A stretch of DNA of 64,000 nt from assembly GCF_040616545.1 (NCBI RefSeq), contig NZ_CP156688.1, positions 2,728,001-2,792,000 of the forward strand, written 5' to 3'. Numbering within the stretch: position 1 is the first letter of the stretch; each line of letters begins with the position of its first letter. The translations under genes and the position numbers were made by a program. Under the pieces are notes generated by a model. The model searched no databases. It was not told the origin of the DNA and was given only the letters and a program-made list of their open reading frames with translations. This DNA is from Akkermansia muciniphila (GTDB lineage Bacteria > Verrucomicrobiota > Verrucomicrobiia > Verrucomicrobiales > Akkermansiaceae). Shown here piece after piece: positions 1 to 10,700 of the stretch.

Positions 1-1332
1 TGCGTTCCGTATGTGGGCCTGGTGGCCATCGCCGCCGTCATCTGGTTCTTCTTCTGCCGCTACAAGTCCGACGACGAAAGCGTGCCCACCCAGGAAAACA
101 CGCAGCCCCTTTCCTCCAAGCTCGGCCGCCTGGGCCTCTGCGTCGCCTTCATCCTCATCCCCTTCCTGTTCCAGTACTATTCCACCTTTGAATTCAGCAT
201 GGTGCAGCAGATCCTGATCATGATGGTGGGGCCCATCGCCTTCCTGCTCATCATGCCGGACTACCGCTGCCAGCTCATGAAGCTGGTGAAGCTGCCGCGC
301 TACTTCTGCGGCGTGGTGGCCCAGTTCTTCTATGTGGGCGTGCAGATCGCCGTCTGGACATGGACCATCAAGTACATCATGTCCGTCTTCCCCGGCATGC
401 AGGAAGCGGCGGCCTCCAATTACTACATCTTCTCCATCGTCCTGTTCATTGCCTGCCGCGCCATCACCACGGCCCTGATGAAAAAGTTCAACCCGGCCAA
501 CATGATGTCCCTCTTCGCCATTGCGGGCATCCTCTGCTGCCTGGGCACCATGTACCTGCCCAAGGAAATCTCCGTCTGGACGCTGGTGGGCATTTCCGGC
601 TGCATGTCCCTGATGTTCCCCACCATTTACGGCATCGCCCTGCGCGGGCTGGGTTCCGAAGTGAAGCTGGGCGCCGCAGGCCTCATCATGGCCATTCTGG
701 GCGGCGCGGTCATCACCCCGTACATGGGTTCCTGCATTGACAACACCACGGTGAAAAACCAGGTGGCCTACTTTGAATCCATTGACCGCCCCCTGATTGC
801 GCAGGCGGAAGCGGCGGACTCCCGCAAGTCCGTCTCCGGAGCCATGCTGGCCCTTTACAAAATGTCGGAAGCGAATCCCTCCGAGGGAGAGGAAGAAGCC
901 AAAGCTGCCGCCAAGTTCCAGAAAAACCTGGACACTTTCCTTTCCCTCCATACCCTGGACGGGGAAGCCTTTGACCAGGCGGCCAAATCCCTGCCCGGCT
1001 GCTCCGGGCTGAAGCCCGAGGAACTGGCGGTCTTCAAGGCCAACCTGGACCGCCTGCCCGCCCCCGCGGACCGGGAGCAGCAGATCCAGCAATTCTCCCT
1101 GATTCCGGCGCTGACCACGCTTTCCGGAGGCCAGGCGAACGTGCTGAATGACCTGATCGCCCATCCCCTGGACATGAAGCAATTCCAGACGGCCCAGGAA
1201 AACTTTGTGGAAAAAGCGGTACGGTCATCCTTCTTTATTCCCATCATCTGCTTTGCCGTGGTACTAATCTACGGCTTCTTCTTCCGGAACACCCATCTGA
1301 AAAAGGAAGAAGAAGCGCCTGCCCAGGCATGA
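1..1332 (+). CDS. fucP: FucP-like MFS sugar permease, 5'-truncated
   Basis: The reading frame is open from base 1, so the gene starts outside the window and about 443 C-terminal residues are visible. Hydrophobic helices and the segments [16 protein letters not shown] and [14 protein letters not shown] resemble the L-fucose:H+ symporter FucP of the major facilitator superfamily, an inner-membrane importer. The next gene, 28 bases on, is fucI, which supports fucose as substrate. Odd feature: roughly 160 polar, Ala/Glu/Lys-rich residues (about bases 745-1220) sit between the penultimate and last membrane helices, where ordinary FucP has a short loop. The family call is confident; the exact substrate is inferred from context. 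Confidence 0.8.
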   Translation, partial: CVPYVGLVAIAAVIWFFFCRYKSDDESVPTQENTQPLSSKLGRLGLCVAFILIPFLFQYYSTFEFSMVQQILIMMVGPIAFLLIMPDYRCQLMKLVKLPRYFCGVVAQFFYVGVQIAVWTWTIKYIMSVFPGMQEAAASNYYIFSIVLFIACRAITTALMKKFNPANMMSLFAIAGILCCLGTMYLPKEISVWTLVGISGCMSLMFPTIYGIALRGLGSEVKLGAAGLIMAILGGAVITPYMGSCIDNTTVKNQVAYFESIDRPLIAQAEAADSRKSVSGAMLALYKMSEANPSEGEEEAKAAAKFQKNLDTFLSLHTLDGEAFDQAAKSLPGCSGLKPEELAVFKANLDRLPAPADREQQIQQFSLIPALTTLSGGQANVLNDLIAHPLDMKQFQTAQENFVEKAVRSSFFIPIICFAVVLIYGFFFRNTHLKKEEEAPAQA

Positions 1333-1360
1333 CCCCCTCTTCACATCACCTACGCAAGAT

Positions 1361-3139
1361 ATGAAAACAGCATTACCAACCATCGGTATCCGCCCCACGA
1401 TTGACGGGCGCCGCCTCGGCGTCCGGGAATCCCTGGAAGACCAAACCATGAACATGGCCAAGGCGGCCGCGGCCCTCATTGAGGCCAACATCCGCCACGC
1501 CTCCGGAGAACCCGTCAAGTGCGTCATCGCAGACACCTGCATCGGCGGTCCGGCGGAAGCCGCCGCCTGTGCGGACAAATTCAAGGCCAACAACGTGGGC
1601 GTCTCCCTGGCCGTCACGCCCTGCTGGTGCTACGGCAGCGAGACGTTTGACATGGACCCCTTCACCCCCAAGGCCATCTGGGGCTTCAACGGCACGGAAC
1701 GCCCCGGAGCCGTGTACCTGGCCGCCGCCCTGGCGGGCCTGAACCAGAAGGGCTTCCCCGCCTTTTCCATTTACGGAAAAGACGTCCAGGACGCCGGCGA
1801 TACCTCCATTCCGGAAGACGTGGCTGAAAAAATCCTGCGCTTCTGCCGCGCCGGCCTGGCCGTAGCCACCCTCCGCGGCAAGGGGTACCTCTCCATCGGC
1901 GGCTGCTCCATGGGCATTGCCGGCTCCATTGTGGACCAGTCCTTCTGGGAAAACTACCTGGGCATCCGCGTGCAGGCCGTGGACATGACGGAAGTGCGCC
2001 GCCGGATGGACCAGAAGATTTACGATGAAGCGGAATTCGACCTCGCCATGGAATGGGCGGACGCCGTCTTCAAGTTTGCGGAAGACAAGAACCGCCCGGA
2101 CTTGAAGCTGGACGAAGCCGGACGCCGCAAGACCTTCAAGGAAAGCGTGCTGATGGCCATGATCTTCCGGGACATGATGCAGGGCAACCCCAAGCTCAAG
2201 AAAATCGACCGCGAAGAAGAATCCCTGGGCTACCAGGCCATTGCCGGCGGCTTTCAGGGCCAGCGCCACTGGACGGACTTCTACCCGAACGGAGACATTG
2301 CGGAAACCCTGCTCAACTCCACCTTTGACTGGAACGGCCCGCGCGCGCCGATGCCCTTCGCCACGGAGAACGATTCCCTGAACGGGGCCTGCCTCCTCTT
2401 CGGCTACCTGCTTACCGGGCAGGCCAACGTCTTTGCGGACGTGCGCACCTACTGGAGCCCTGAAGCCGTGAAGCGCGTCACGGGCTACAAGCTGGAAGGC
2501 CACGCCAAGGACGGCATCATCCACCTCATCAACTCCGGCTCCGCGGCCCTGGACGGCTGCATGGCCTGCACGGACAAGGACGGCAAGCCCGTCATGAAGA
2601 AGCACTGGGACGTCACCCCGGACGACGCGAAAACCATGATGGAACAAGCCGTCTGGTGCCCGGCCAACCGGGAATACTTCCGCGGCGGCGGCTACTCCGT
2701 CCACTACGTCACCCAGGGCGGAGCCCCCGTCACCATGATGCGCCTGAACATCGTCAAGGGCCTGGGTCCCGTCCTCATCGTGGCGGAAGGCTGGTCCGTG
2801 GACCTGCCTGCCAAGGTGCACAAGACGCTGGATGAACGTACCGATCCGGGCTGGCCCACCACCTGGTTCGCCCCGCGCCTGACCGGCAAGGGAGCCTTCA
2901 CGGACGTCTACAGCGTCATGGCCAACATGGGCGCCAACCACGGAGCCTTCACGTACGGCCACATCGGCGCGGACATCCTGACGCTGGCCTCCATGCTGCG
3001 CATCCCCGTATACGCCCACAACATTCCGGACGACCAGATCTACCGTCCCTCCGCCTGGGGCCTCCACGGCACCGCAGACCCGGAAGGCGCCGATTTCCGC
3101 GCCTGTTCCAACTATGGGCCATTATACGGAAAATACTGA
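1361..3139 (+). CDS. fucI: L-fucose isomerase
   Basis: 592 residues, matching the usual FucI length of about 590. The enzyme converts L-fucose to L-fuculose in the cytoplasm using Mn2+. The three expected metal/catalytic ligands can be placed: Glu336 (in FATENDS), Asp360 (in FADVRTYW) and His534 (in TYGHIGAD), close to E. coli E337, D361 and H528. The N-terminal [11 protein letters not shown] is typical. It lies second in a fucose operon behind the permease and ahead of fuculokinase and fuculose-phosphate aldolase, giving the complete route to DHAP and lactaldehyde. The ATG start gives the standard N terminus. Confidence 0.97.
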   Translation: MKTALPTIGIRPTIDGRRLGVRESLEDQTMNMAKAAAALIEANIRHASGEPVKCVIADTCIGGPAEAAACADKFKANNVGVSLAVTPCWCYGSETFDMDPFTPKAIWGFNGTERPGAVYLAAALAGLNQKGFPAFSIYGKDVQDAGDTSIPEDVAEKILRFCRAGLAVATLRGKGYLSIGGCSMGIAGSIVDQSFWENYLGIRVQAVDMTEVRRRMDQKIYDEAEFDLAMEWADAVFKFAEDKNRPDLKLDEAGRRKTFKESVLMAMIFRDMMQGNPKLKKIDREEESLGYQAIAGGFQGQRHWTDFYPNGDIAETLLNSTFDWNGPRAPMPFATENDSLNGACLLFGYLLTGQANVFADVRTYWSPEAVKRVTGYKLEGHAKDGIIHLINSGSAALDGCMACTDKDGKPVMKKHWDVTPDDAKTMMEQAVWCPANREYFRGGGYSVHYVTQGGAPVTMMRLNIVKGLGPVLIVAEGWSVDLPAKVHKTLDERTDPGWPTTWFAPRLTGKGAFTDVYSVMANMGANHGAFTYGHIGADILTLASMLRIPVYAHNIPDDQIYRPSAWGLHGTADPEGADFRACSNYGPLYGKY

Positions 3140-3154
3140 AAACGGAAGGTAACA

Positions 3155-3173
3155 GTTAATAGGTAATAGTTAA
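3155..3173 (+). repeat. GTTAATAG/AATAGTTAA tract upstream of the four-helix gene
   Basis: GTTAATAG (3155-3162) and AATAGTTAA (3165-3173) recur in inverted form just after the next gene as CTATTAAC (3549-3556) and TTAACTATT (3559-3567). The AT-rich tracts bracket the four-helix-bundle gene inside an otherwise GC-rich operon. Confidence 0.7.
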
Positions 3174-3189
3174 CAGCTTCGGATAAAAC

Positions 3190-3555
3190 ATGGCAGAAAG
3201 TCTCGTTTCCGCTAAAAGCTTTTCCTTCGCGGTCCGCATTATTCAATTATGCAGGCACTTGAAAAAGCAGGATGTTGAGCGGGAACTGCTTAGCCAGCTC
3301 ATACGTTCCGGTACGAGCATTGCTGCCAATTTATCCGAAGCTGTTTACGGGAGCAGCAGAAGGGACTTCTTTTCCAAAGCCCGCATTGCCCTGAAGGAAT
3401 GTTCCGAGACGCATACCTGGCTTAAACTGCTGCATGCCACCGGGAGCCTGACGGAACCGGAATACTCCTCTATCAACCAGGACTGCACGGAAATCCTTAA
3501 AATGCTCGTTTCCATTAACAAAACAGCTCAAAAAGCACCCCCCGATACCTATTAA
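3190..3555 (+). CDS. four helix bundle protein (23S rRNA intervening-sequence protein family)
   Basis: 121 residues, predicted almost wholly helical. The pattern matches the S23/IVP four-helix-bundle family: LIRSGTSIAANLSEA, then FFSKARIALKECSET with LKLL following. Family members occur inside 23S rRNA intervening sequences and as scattered solitary genes; their biochemical role is not established. Here the gene sits between fucI (50 bases upstream) and fucK (24 bases downstream) and is bracketed by inverted AT-rich tracts, suggesting insertion of a small cassette into the fucose operon. The same strand and close spacing mean it is probably co-transcribed. Nothing suggests a role in fucose metabolism. 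Confidence 0.88.
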   Translation: MAESLVSAKSFSFAVRIIQLCRHLKKQDVERELLSQLIRSGTSIAANLSEAVYGSSRRDFFSKARIALKECSETHTWLKLLHATGSLTEPEYSSINQDCTEILKMLVSINKTAQKAPPDTY

Positions 3556-3579
3556 CTTTTAACTATTCACTCTTAACTC

Positions 3580-5004
3580 ATGTATTCTCTCTGCTTGGAC
3601 TGCGGCGCGACGAACGTGCGCGCGATGGTGGTGGATGAACAAGGCGTGATCGCGGGAAAGGCCTCCCAGCCGAACGCCACGCTGCCCGGTGAGGAAAATC
3701 CGGAGTTCCATGTCTGGGACGCGGACCGGATTTTCCAGCAGCTTTCCGAATGCGCCGTGCAGGCCCTGAACGGGCTGGACGCGGACAAGGTGCGGGCGGT
3801 AACCGTCACCACCTTCGGCGTGGACGGCGCGCTGGTGGATGCGGAAGGGCGGCAGCTTTACCCGGTCATTTCCTGGAAATGCCCCCGCACGGCGGAGGTC
3901 ATGAAACACATCGGCAAGTACATCTCCCAGGAGGAGCTTGACCGGATCTCCGGCGTGGGCGCCTTTGCCTTCAACACCATCTACAAGCTTGTCTGGCTCA
4001 AGGAAAACCGCCCGGAGCTGCTGGAAAAGGCCCATGCGTGGCTCTTCATCTCCAACCTGCTGGCGTACAAGCTCACCGGCATCATGGCGACGGACCGGAC
4101 CATGGCCGGGACCTCCCAGCTTACTGACCTGGAAACGGGAGACTTCTCCCCCTTCATTCTGGACCGTCTCGGCCTGCGCCGGGACCTCTTCCCCCCCTCC
4201 GTGGACGCGGGAGAAACCATCGGCGTTCTCATGCCGGAAGCGGCGGCATCCATGGGCATCCCCGCCCTGGCGGGCGTTCCCGTCATCTCCGCAGGGCATG
4301 ACACCCAGTTCGCCATCTTCGGTTCCGGCGCGGACCGGGACCAGCCGGTTCTCTCCTCCGGCACCTGGGAAATCCTGATGGCGCGTTCCGCGCAGGCCCG
4401 GCTGACTCCGGAAGATTACGCGGACGGAGCCACGGCGGAATTTGACGCGGAGCCGGGCCTTCTGAACCCCGGCCTGCAATGGCTCGGCTCCGGAATCATT
4501 GAATGGGTAAAAGCCGCCTGCTTCCATGGTGAAACGTACGATACCATGGATGCGGAAGCAGCCCTCATCCCCCCCGGCTGCGACGGCGTGACGATGGTCC
4601 CGGACTTCCTGGCCTCCGGAAACCGGAAAGGTTCCATCAACGGCCTGGTGCTGGGCAGGACGCGCGGCCACATCTACCGCGCCGCCATGGAGGCGCTCAC
4701 CTGGCGTCTGAAATCCCGCCTGCGCCGCCTGGAATCCGTGGGCGGCTTCAAAAGCGAATTCCTTATTCTGGTGGGCGGAGGCGCCAGAAACAGCGTCTGG
4801 ACCCAGATGCGCGCGGACATCCTCCGGATTCCCGTGAAGGTCTCTGAAGTATCTGAAAGTACCGTGCTGGGCGCATCCATGTTTGCCTTTGCGGGCGCCG
4901 GGGTGTACTCTACGCCGGAAGAAGCCAGGGACGCCTTCAGCATCACCTACCGGACATACATGCCGGGGCCCCAGGAGGCCGCCTACGAAAATCTCAATCA
5001 CTAA
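3580..5004 (+). CDS. fucK: L-fuculokinase / rhamnulokinase-type FGGY kinase
   Basis: 474 residues, standard for the FGGY carbohydrate kinase family. It phosphorylates L-fuculose with ATP to L-fuculose 1-phosphate in the cytoplasm. Visible family features are the N-terminal phosphate-binding strand LCLDCGATNVRAMVVDE, TTFGVDGALVD, the AGHDTQFAIFGSG segment, SGTWEIL, and the C-terminal ILVGGGARNSVW nucleotide-binding motif. Sequence alone does not separate fuculokinase from rhamnulokinase well; position between fucI and fucA makes fuculokinase the better call. It is 13 bases before the aldolase gene. Confidence 0.9.
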   Translation: MYSLCLDCGATNVRAMVVDEQGVIAGKASQPNATLPGEENPEFHVWDADRIFQQLSECAVQALNGLDADKVRAVTVTTFGVDGALVDAEGRQLYPVISWKCPRTAEVMKHIGKYISQEELDRISGVGAFAFNTIYKLVWLKENRPELLEKAHAWLFISNLLAYKLTGIMATDRTMAGTSQLTDLETGDFSPFILDRLGLRRDLFPPSVDAGETIGVLMPEAAASMGIPALAGVPVISAGHDTQFAIFGSGADRDQPVLSSGTWEILMARSAQARLTPEDYADGATAEFDAEPGLLNPGLQWLGSGIIEWVKAACFHGETYDTMDAEAALIPPGCDGVTMVPDFLASGNRKGSINGLVLGRTRGHIYRAAMEALTWRLKSRLRRLESVGGFKSEFLILVGGGARNSVWTQMRADILRIPVKVSEVSESTVLGASMFAFAGAGVYSTPEEARDAFSITYRTYMPGPQEAAYENLNH

Positions 5005-5017
5005 CACACAACTATAT

Positions 5018-5833
5018 ATGTCAGAAGACTGGTCAATCTCCCCTCCCCTCCCGGACAAGGTGTTCCCGTGGGAAAAATATAATCCCGTCACCCGGGAGGA
5101 AGTGAATGAATTCTTCCACTCCCCGGAAATCCTGGTGATCAAGGAACGCATGTGCGACATAGGCCGCCGCCTGTGGAACCGCGAATATGTGGACGGCAAC
5201 GGAGGCAACATTTCCGTGCGCGTGGCGCAGAACCTGCTGCTCTGCTCCCCCACCCTGTGCTCCAAGGGCTTCATGACCGTGGAAGACATCTGCATGGTGG
5301 ACATGGACGCGCGCCAGAAGGCGGGCATCCGCCCCTCCACCAGCGAGGTGAAGACGCACATCGCCATGATGAAATCCGTGGGGGTCAACGCCTGCATCCA
5401 CGCCCACCCCCCGCACTGCAATGCCTTCCTGTTCGCCGGGCAGGTTCCCCCCTCCGGCATCAACCCGGAAGCGGACATCTTCCTGGGCCACATACCGCTG
5501 GCTCCCTATGGAACGCCCGGTTCTCCGGAAACGGCGCAAGCCGTGGCGGAAGCGGCCAAACAGTCCACCGTGGTCTTCATGGAAAACCACGGCGTGATCG
5601 CCGGGGCCCGCGACGTGGAGGAAGCGGAATGGTTCATGGAGAACGCGGACGCCTACTGCCGCATGGTGCTGATGGCCGGCCTGCACAAGGCCCCCCTGAA
5701 CCAGGTGGGACCTGAAGGCGTTGATGACTTCCTCGCCATCCGCAAAGCCATCGGCTATGCCGTTCCGGAAAACCAGCCCCTGTACAATACGGAAACCTAC
5801 GCCGGATACAAGCTGGGCAAATCCGGCAAATAA
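5018..5833 (+). CDS. fucA: L-fuculose-1-phosphate aldolase (class II aldolase/adducin family)
   Basis: 271 residues from the ATG at 5018; a longer upstream frame is rejected because it overlaps fucK and lacks family similarity. The Zn-dependent enzyme cleaves L-fuculose 1-phosphate to DHAP and L-lactaldehyde. Seen: GNGGNISVR phosphate loop, STSEVKTHI around the catalytic acid, HxH zinc ligands His128 and His130 in CIHAHPPH, and the third ligand in ENHGVIAGA. It is the last gene of the operon and is followed after 12 bases by a strong terminator. About 50 residues longer than E. coli FucA (215), mostly at the N and C termini. Confidence 0.92.
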   Translation: MSEDWSISPPLPDKVFPWEKYNPVTREEVNEFFHSPEILVIKERMCDIGRRLWNREYVDGNGGNISVRVAQNLLLCSPTLCSKGFMTVEDICMVDMDARQKAGIRPSTSEVKTHIAMMKSVGVNACIHAHPPHCNAFLFAGQVPPSGINPEADIFLGHIPLAPYGTPGSPETAQAVAEAAKQSTVVFMENHGVIAGARDVEEAEWFMENADAYCRMVLMAGLHKAPLNQVGPEGVDDFLAIRKAIGYAVPENQPLYNTETYAGYKLGKSGK

Positions 5834-5845
5834 CCCCTCTCTCCA

Positions 5846-5882
5846 ACGGGGAGGCTGAGAAAGTTCAGCCTCCCCGTTTTTT
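5846..5882 (+). terminator. intrinsic terminator of the fucose operon
   Basis: A 13-bp perfect stem (5846-5858 with 5865-5877, ACGGGGAGGCTGA and its complement) with a 6-base loop runs into TTTTTT. It ends the operon 12 bases after the fucA stop. Confidence 0.93.
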
Positions 5883-6347
5883 CTCAACTTTCTCCCCTCC
5901 CCTGTGGAAAATTGATCTCCCTCCCTTGCCTCCTTGTGTGCAGGCCGCCAGCCATTCCGCGATTTTCCGAAACCATTCCCGCCAGCGCAGAGTATACCGG
6001 GACCGGAAAAACACCTCTGATGAAAAAACGTCCTTAAGCATTACACGGACATGCGGAATCGGGAAGAACATCAAGTCGGACGGGAAACCACTTACACCCA
6101 ACCAAACGAGCCGTCCTGGTATCTGCCGGGCCTGCGCATTCACAGAATCTTCCTGGAAGCGGGAGAAAGCCGGATTAAGAAACCGTCCCTCCTCCGGGAG
6201 AATCCTTCACCCGGCGTTGTTGGAGCAGTCTATTCTTCCGTGGCGGCGGAGACGGGGAGCTATTCTTTGACTGGATGAGAAAACCTTTTTCCAGATAATC
6301 CGCACCGGGCTGCCCGTTTGCAACCGCCTTTCCCCTATTGAACGGCC
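5883..6347. other. intergenic region, no convincing gene
   Basis: About 465 bases. Short open frames exist on both strands but show no family motif, no membrane or signal pattern and poor codon bias. I see no repeat or clear promoter. Confidence 0.5.
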
Positions 6348-6881
6348 ATGTTCATCGCCCATCTGCCCGCAGGCTATCTTCTGGCAAAAGCCATCCGTTC
6401 CCGCCCTCCGGCAAGGAAGGCGGTCATGACGGCCGCCCTGTTGGGGGCGATTGCCCCGGACCTGGACCTGTTTTATTTCCATACCCTTGACGCGCGCCAG
6501 CACCACCATCATTCCTACTGGACGCATTATCCTTCCGTCTGGCTCGCGCTGATGCTCCTTGCATGGGGCGTCAGCCGGATCAAACCACGGAGCGCGGGCG
6601 GAACATGGATGCTCGTCTTTTCCACGAGCGGATTCCTGCACCTTCTCCTGGACTGCATTGTGGGAGATATTCCCCTCCTGGCTCCGTGGTCCATGCGGCT
6701 TTACGCTCTGGCCAACGTTCCGGCGCAGCATCATCCCTGGTGGCTGAACTTCCTGCTGCACTGGTCTTTTTTACTGGAGCTGCTGATTATCGCCGTTTCC
6801 ACCTGTCTCATGGTTTCCGGGAGAAAGAAGCCGGGCTCTCCCCTGGGAACTCCATTTTCCGCAGGAAAACAACACCAATGA
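6348..6881 (+). CDS. YdjM-type membrane-bound putative metal-dependent hydrolase
   Basis: 177 residues with four or five hydrophobic segments. The N-terminal FIAHLPAGYLLAK, then GAIAPDLDLFYFH, a His-rich stretch (RQHHHHSYWTHYP) and GFLHLLLDCIVGD match the YdjM/LexA-regulated inner-membrane hydrolase family (PF04307), where conserved His/Asp residues are thought to bind metal. Substrate unknown. The gene stands alone with a 465-base gap upstream and a long AT-rich region downstream. Confidence 0.8.
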   Translation: MFIAHLPAGYLLAKAIRSRPPARKAVMTAALLGAIAPDLDLFYFHTLDARQHHHHSYWTHYPSVWLALMLLAWGVSRIKPRSAGGTWMLVFSTSGFLHLLLDCIVGDIPLLAPWSMRLYALANVPAQHHPWWLNFLLHWSFLLELLIIAVSTCLMVSGRKKPGSPLGTPFSAGKQHQ

Positions 6882-7364
6882 TGCGGGTCTGCTTTTCCTC
6901 TTTCCCTGAAAAACGTGCAGGATGACACCCCCGGCCGCAGACAGTTCTGCCGCCGCTGAACCGTTTAAATATTTTTTCTTCAACGTCTTGCCGTTTGAAA
7001 AACCGTCCGTGAAAGAAAACGGTTTCCCGTCTACATCACTCCGGAGCCATTCGTCTCCCGGTTTTTAATTTCTCTTGAATTCAGAAAAACAAAATTACCA
7101 ATAATTCAAATTTATTGTTATTTATAACAATTTTTAATAGGAGGCGGCAAAATATTTTCTTTCCTCTTTCAGAAAATTTTCCGTGCGGAAAAGATCCATC
7201 CAGCTAACCGCAACAAGCGGGACAGGGGAAAGAAGCCTCTTTCCTTCCCAAGGGGGAACACCGTGGAGAGCCGGGCTGTATTTTTGCCATTATTAAAGTG
7301 TTTCTTCACTTGAGAACTCATTTTAAGCAATTTATAATGAACAAATTATCAACTTATTTATTTT

Positions 7365-7382
7365 CATCGGATTCGTAATCCG
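7365..7382 (+). promoter_or_regulatory. dyad element CATCGGATTCGTAATCCG, copy 1
   Basis: Contains the dyad CGGATT-CGT-AATCCG. The 18 bases recur exactly as the reverse complement at 7625-7642, 242 bases away. Possible operator pair or short terminal inverted repeats. Confidence 0.6.
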
Positions 7383-7624
7383 TTCATATTTTTAACGATA
7401 TAAAAAATTTCACAAAATAGATTTTTTTATTTCAAGCGGTCAAAGCCGTCCAAGGAAACAATACTTTGTGTATGAGCACCTCATGACTCCCTCCCCTATC
7501 CGGCATGAGGAAGAAAAATCTCCTTTCTTTCTGTGCCAGCCCCCGGAAAAACGGGACAATCCCGTTCTTCGCTAAAAAGTTTGTTCGGCATAACTCTTTT
7601 TGATTCAAACATGAAGCCCTTCTC

Positions 7625-7642
7625 CGGATTACGAATCCGATG
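7625..7642 (-). promoter_or_regulatory. dyad element, copy 2 (inverted)
   Basis: CGGATTACGAATCCGATG, the exact reverse complement of 7365-7382. It lies 129 bases upstream of the autotransporter start codon chosen here. Confidence 0.6.
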
Positions 7643-7707
7643 CCCGCCATCCGTTGAAAAAACAGATTGACACTAATATGCCAATTCTATAGGTTAATTA
7701 GAACAAA

Positions 7708-7723
7708 ATACCAGAATTGGTAT
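7708..7723 (+). promoter_or_regulatory. palindrome ATACCA-GAAT-TGGTAT
   Basis: A 6-bp perfect dyad with a 4-base centre, 47 bases before the autotransporter ATG. A related CCAATTCT at 7681-7688 pairs with AGAATTGG at 7713-7720, so alternative hairpins can form. Candidate operator or 5'-leader structure. Confidence 0.45.
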
Positions 7724-7770
7724 TACATATTTATAATCAACAAGATACAAACACTCCAACACTCTTTGTC

Positions 7771-10700
7771 ATGAAACTGCATTTGCCTATGACACTCTTG
7801 GCGGCTCTCCTCGCCAGCCTTTCTCTCCCTCCTTCCGCCACGGCAGCCGAGCTGGCCTGGGCAGGAACAGCCGGCAATAATGTATGGACCCTGAACGGAA
7901 CGCCGGACGATTCCCCATGGGCGGACAATGCGGTTTACACGGATGCGGATACCGTCATTTTTGGAACTATTGACGGGCAGGACCTTGTGGAGGTGCTCCT
8001 TTCCGGGACAGTGACGCCGGCAGGGCTCACCTTCAATTCGGACACCACCAGTTACACGCTGAAAGGGGACGGAACCCTGGCCGGGAACGGCCCCCTCACC
8101 AAATCCGGAACTTCCACGCTGAGGCTTGAAACGCTCAATCCCGGCTTCTCCGGCACCATCAACCTGAACGGAGGCGTTCTGGAACTGGGCGCGGACGGCG
8201 TACTGGGAACAGGAAAAATCAGCTGGGGCGGTGGAACCGTCAAATACGGGGAGGGCGTCACCACAGACATCTCCAGCAATATGAACAGCGCGGCCTCCGG
8301 CAAGGATACCATACGCATTGACACCAACGGAAATGACGTCACATGGTCAGCTTTTGCGCGCACCAAGTATTCCTATGTCAAAGACGGCGAGGGAACCCTC
8401 ACGCTTGCCTTCAATGCGGGTGATTTCAATAAAAACCTTACCATCAACGCAGGGTGCCTGAACTTCGACACAACCCGTGCAGCCGTCAATTACACTGGGG
8501 CAAAAATCAGCGGAAGCGGGGAATTGAGAAAAACCGGCGCCAATAACATGGTTATCGGCAACAGCTCCAGCCTGAGCGACGACTTTACAGGGCTGCTCCA
8601 TATCGTAAAAGGAACCGTCCAGCTGAACCAGACGTCAAATGCCACGCTGAATTTCAACTTTGCCGTCAGCATAGAAAACGGAGGTATCCTTAACCTGAAT
8701 GGAGGTGGAAACGCCGCTTTCCGGTTCAACAAACTGATTACTCTCGCCCACGGTTCCGCCATCCAGTTCTTCAGTGCAAACATTAACGACAGCAAACCGT
8801 ACCTGATCAGCGGAGGCGTCCGGATAGGGAACTCCGCCGAAGACGTCACCGATTGGATCTCCGGCTGGAACCGCCCTATTTTCGTTGAAACCCAGGGGCT
8901 CTCCGGTGAAGGAACGCTGCAATTTCTTGTACAGGCCACCGGCGACATCGGCAACAATAACGATCGCATCCTGAACCTTGCCGCTTCCGGGGAAAATTTC
9001 ACCGGAACCTTTAACCTGGGGTCCGCTACATCTGCGGCGGACAGAACAGCCGTAGGACGCTCCGTCATTCTCCTTCATCAGGATGCCCTGAAGAATGCCA
9101 CCGTCAACCTGCTGCTTGCCAACAGCACCCTGTCCATCAACAATGCGGAGAATACCGCCACCATTGCCGGCCTGAACGGCCAGGGGGCCCTCACCGGCAC
9201 GGTTAACGGAGACGGAAACACCACAACCACGCTGAACCTGAAGCAAAAGGCAGACCTCAATACCTTTACGGGAACTATTGGGGACAACGTCAGCCTGGTC
9301 AAATCCGGAGCGGGAACCTTCGTCTTTGCGGGAGTCAACAACGGCAGCATCACTTCCTCGGAGGGAATATTGCAGCTTGGCAATGCCGCGGGAGACTATA
9401 CAGCCGGAAACGTCAGCGTCACGGGAGGTTCCCTGAACCTGGGGGGCACGGGGACGATCTCCAATGTCAGCGCCTCTTCCCTGGCTTTCGGCACCGGGGT
9501 GAATGTCTACATGGACATCAATGGAGCGGAGCACGACCAGCTTACCTACACGGGAGCGGCCGCCGTTGAAGTGGGCGGCCTGTCCTTCAACATTGACCTT
9601 TCCACCTCCACGGAGAACGAATACACCTTGTTCACCACCGCTACAGGAAGCTTCATCAATAACGGGGAACTTCATTTCCTTGGTCTCAACCGGGGGGCTT
9701 CCGGCAGCATTGCCGTGTCCGGTGACGGCAAGTCCCTGGTCCTGAACATAACGAACAAGGGAGAAAACGGCCATCTTGCCTGGAACGGCGCCGGAGAAGG
9801 CATCTGGACCACCGGGGGAGGAACGGGGGCCGATTCCCCCTGGAACATTACCGGGAGCGATGACAACAAATTCTACACGGGGGACCACGTTACCTTTGAC
9901 GGGACCGCCACGGCGGACAAACGCGATGTTACCATTTCCGGCAATGTCAGCCCCGGTTCCATGACGGTCACGGCGGACGGCTATGTTTTTGGCGGCAGCG
10001 GCTCCATCACGGGTAGCGGAATGCTGACGATGAATGCAGACGGCACCCTGACGATCAACACGGCCAACTCCTATACCGGAGGAACGGAGCTCCTTAAAGG
10101 CAGCATTGCGCTTAACAACGCCCAGGCCCTGGGCACGGGAGGCATCACCATGGCCGCGGGCACCGGGCTCATCCTGAATCATTCCGTCACCCTTGCCAAT
10201 AACATCTCCATGACGGGCGACGGGCTCTTTACCGTAGCCGGAGACGGCACGGCCACCCTGGCCGGCATCCTGTCAGATACGGCGGACGGTTCCGCCGGAA
10301 AACTAGTCAAGGCCGGAGACGGCACGCTCGTCATTGAAAACGCAGCCAATACCTACACGGGAGGCACGCAAATCACGGGAGGCACGCTGTCCTTTAACTA
10401 CGGAACCCGGACGGGCCTGGGAACCGGAGGCATTGAGGTGCAGGAAAACGGAACCCTGCTGTACGCCATCGCCAGCGGCGGCGGCCAGGACGGCTCCCTG
10501 TTCACGAATGCCGTGACAGGCATGGGAACAGTCATCCTGAATAATACGGGACAGGATGAAACCAATATCAATAATGCCATCTTCAATGGATTTGAGGGGG
10601 AACTGGTGCTACGCGGCAATCTGCGCTTCAAGGGGGCCAACGGCTCCAATCTGAATGCCAACTCAAAAATCAGGGTGGAAGCGGGCACGCACCTTTACAT

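Larger units (their letters stand above)
6882..7770. other. long AT-rich leader region upstream of the autotransporter
   Basis: Nearly 890 bases with no supported gene; the stretch 7060-7460 is far more AT-rich than the surroundings. It holds two oppositely oriented copies of an 18-bp dyad element (7365 and 7625) and a 16-bp palindrome at 7708. TTGACA at 7667-7672 followed by TATAGG at 7688 is a weak promoter candidate (15-base spacer). The most likely role is regulation of the downstream surface protein. Confidence 0.6.

Noticed and set aside
1373-3067. 564-codon minus-strand frame across fucI
   Set aside because: Antisense shadow; FucI catalytic residues are all present on the plus strand.
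3559-5493. 644-codon minus-strand frame across fucK and fucA
   Set aside because: Spans two well-supported plus-strand genes and has the composition of a shadow frame.
5926-6270. Possible 114-codon gene after the fucose operon
   Set aside because: No motif, signal or membrane pattern, overlapping competing frames and poor coding bias.
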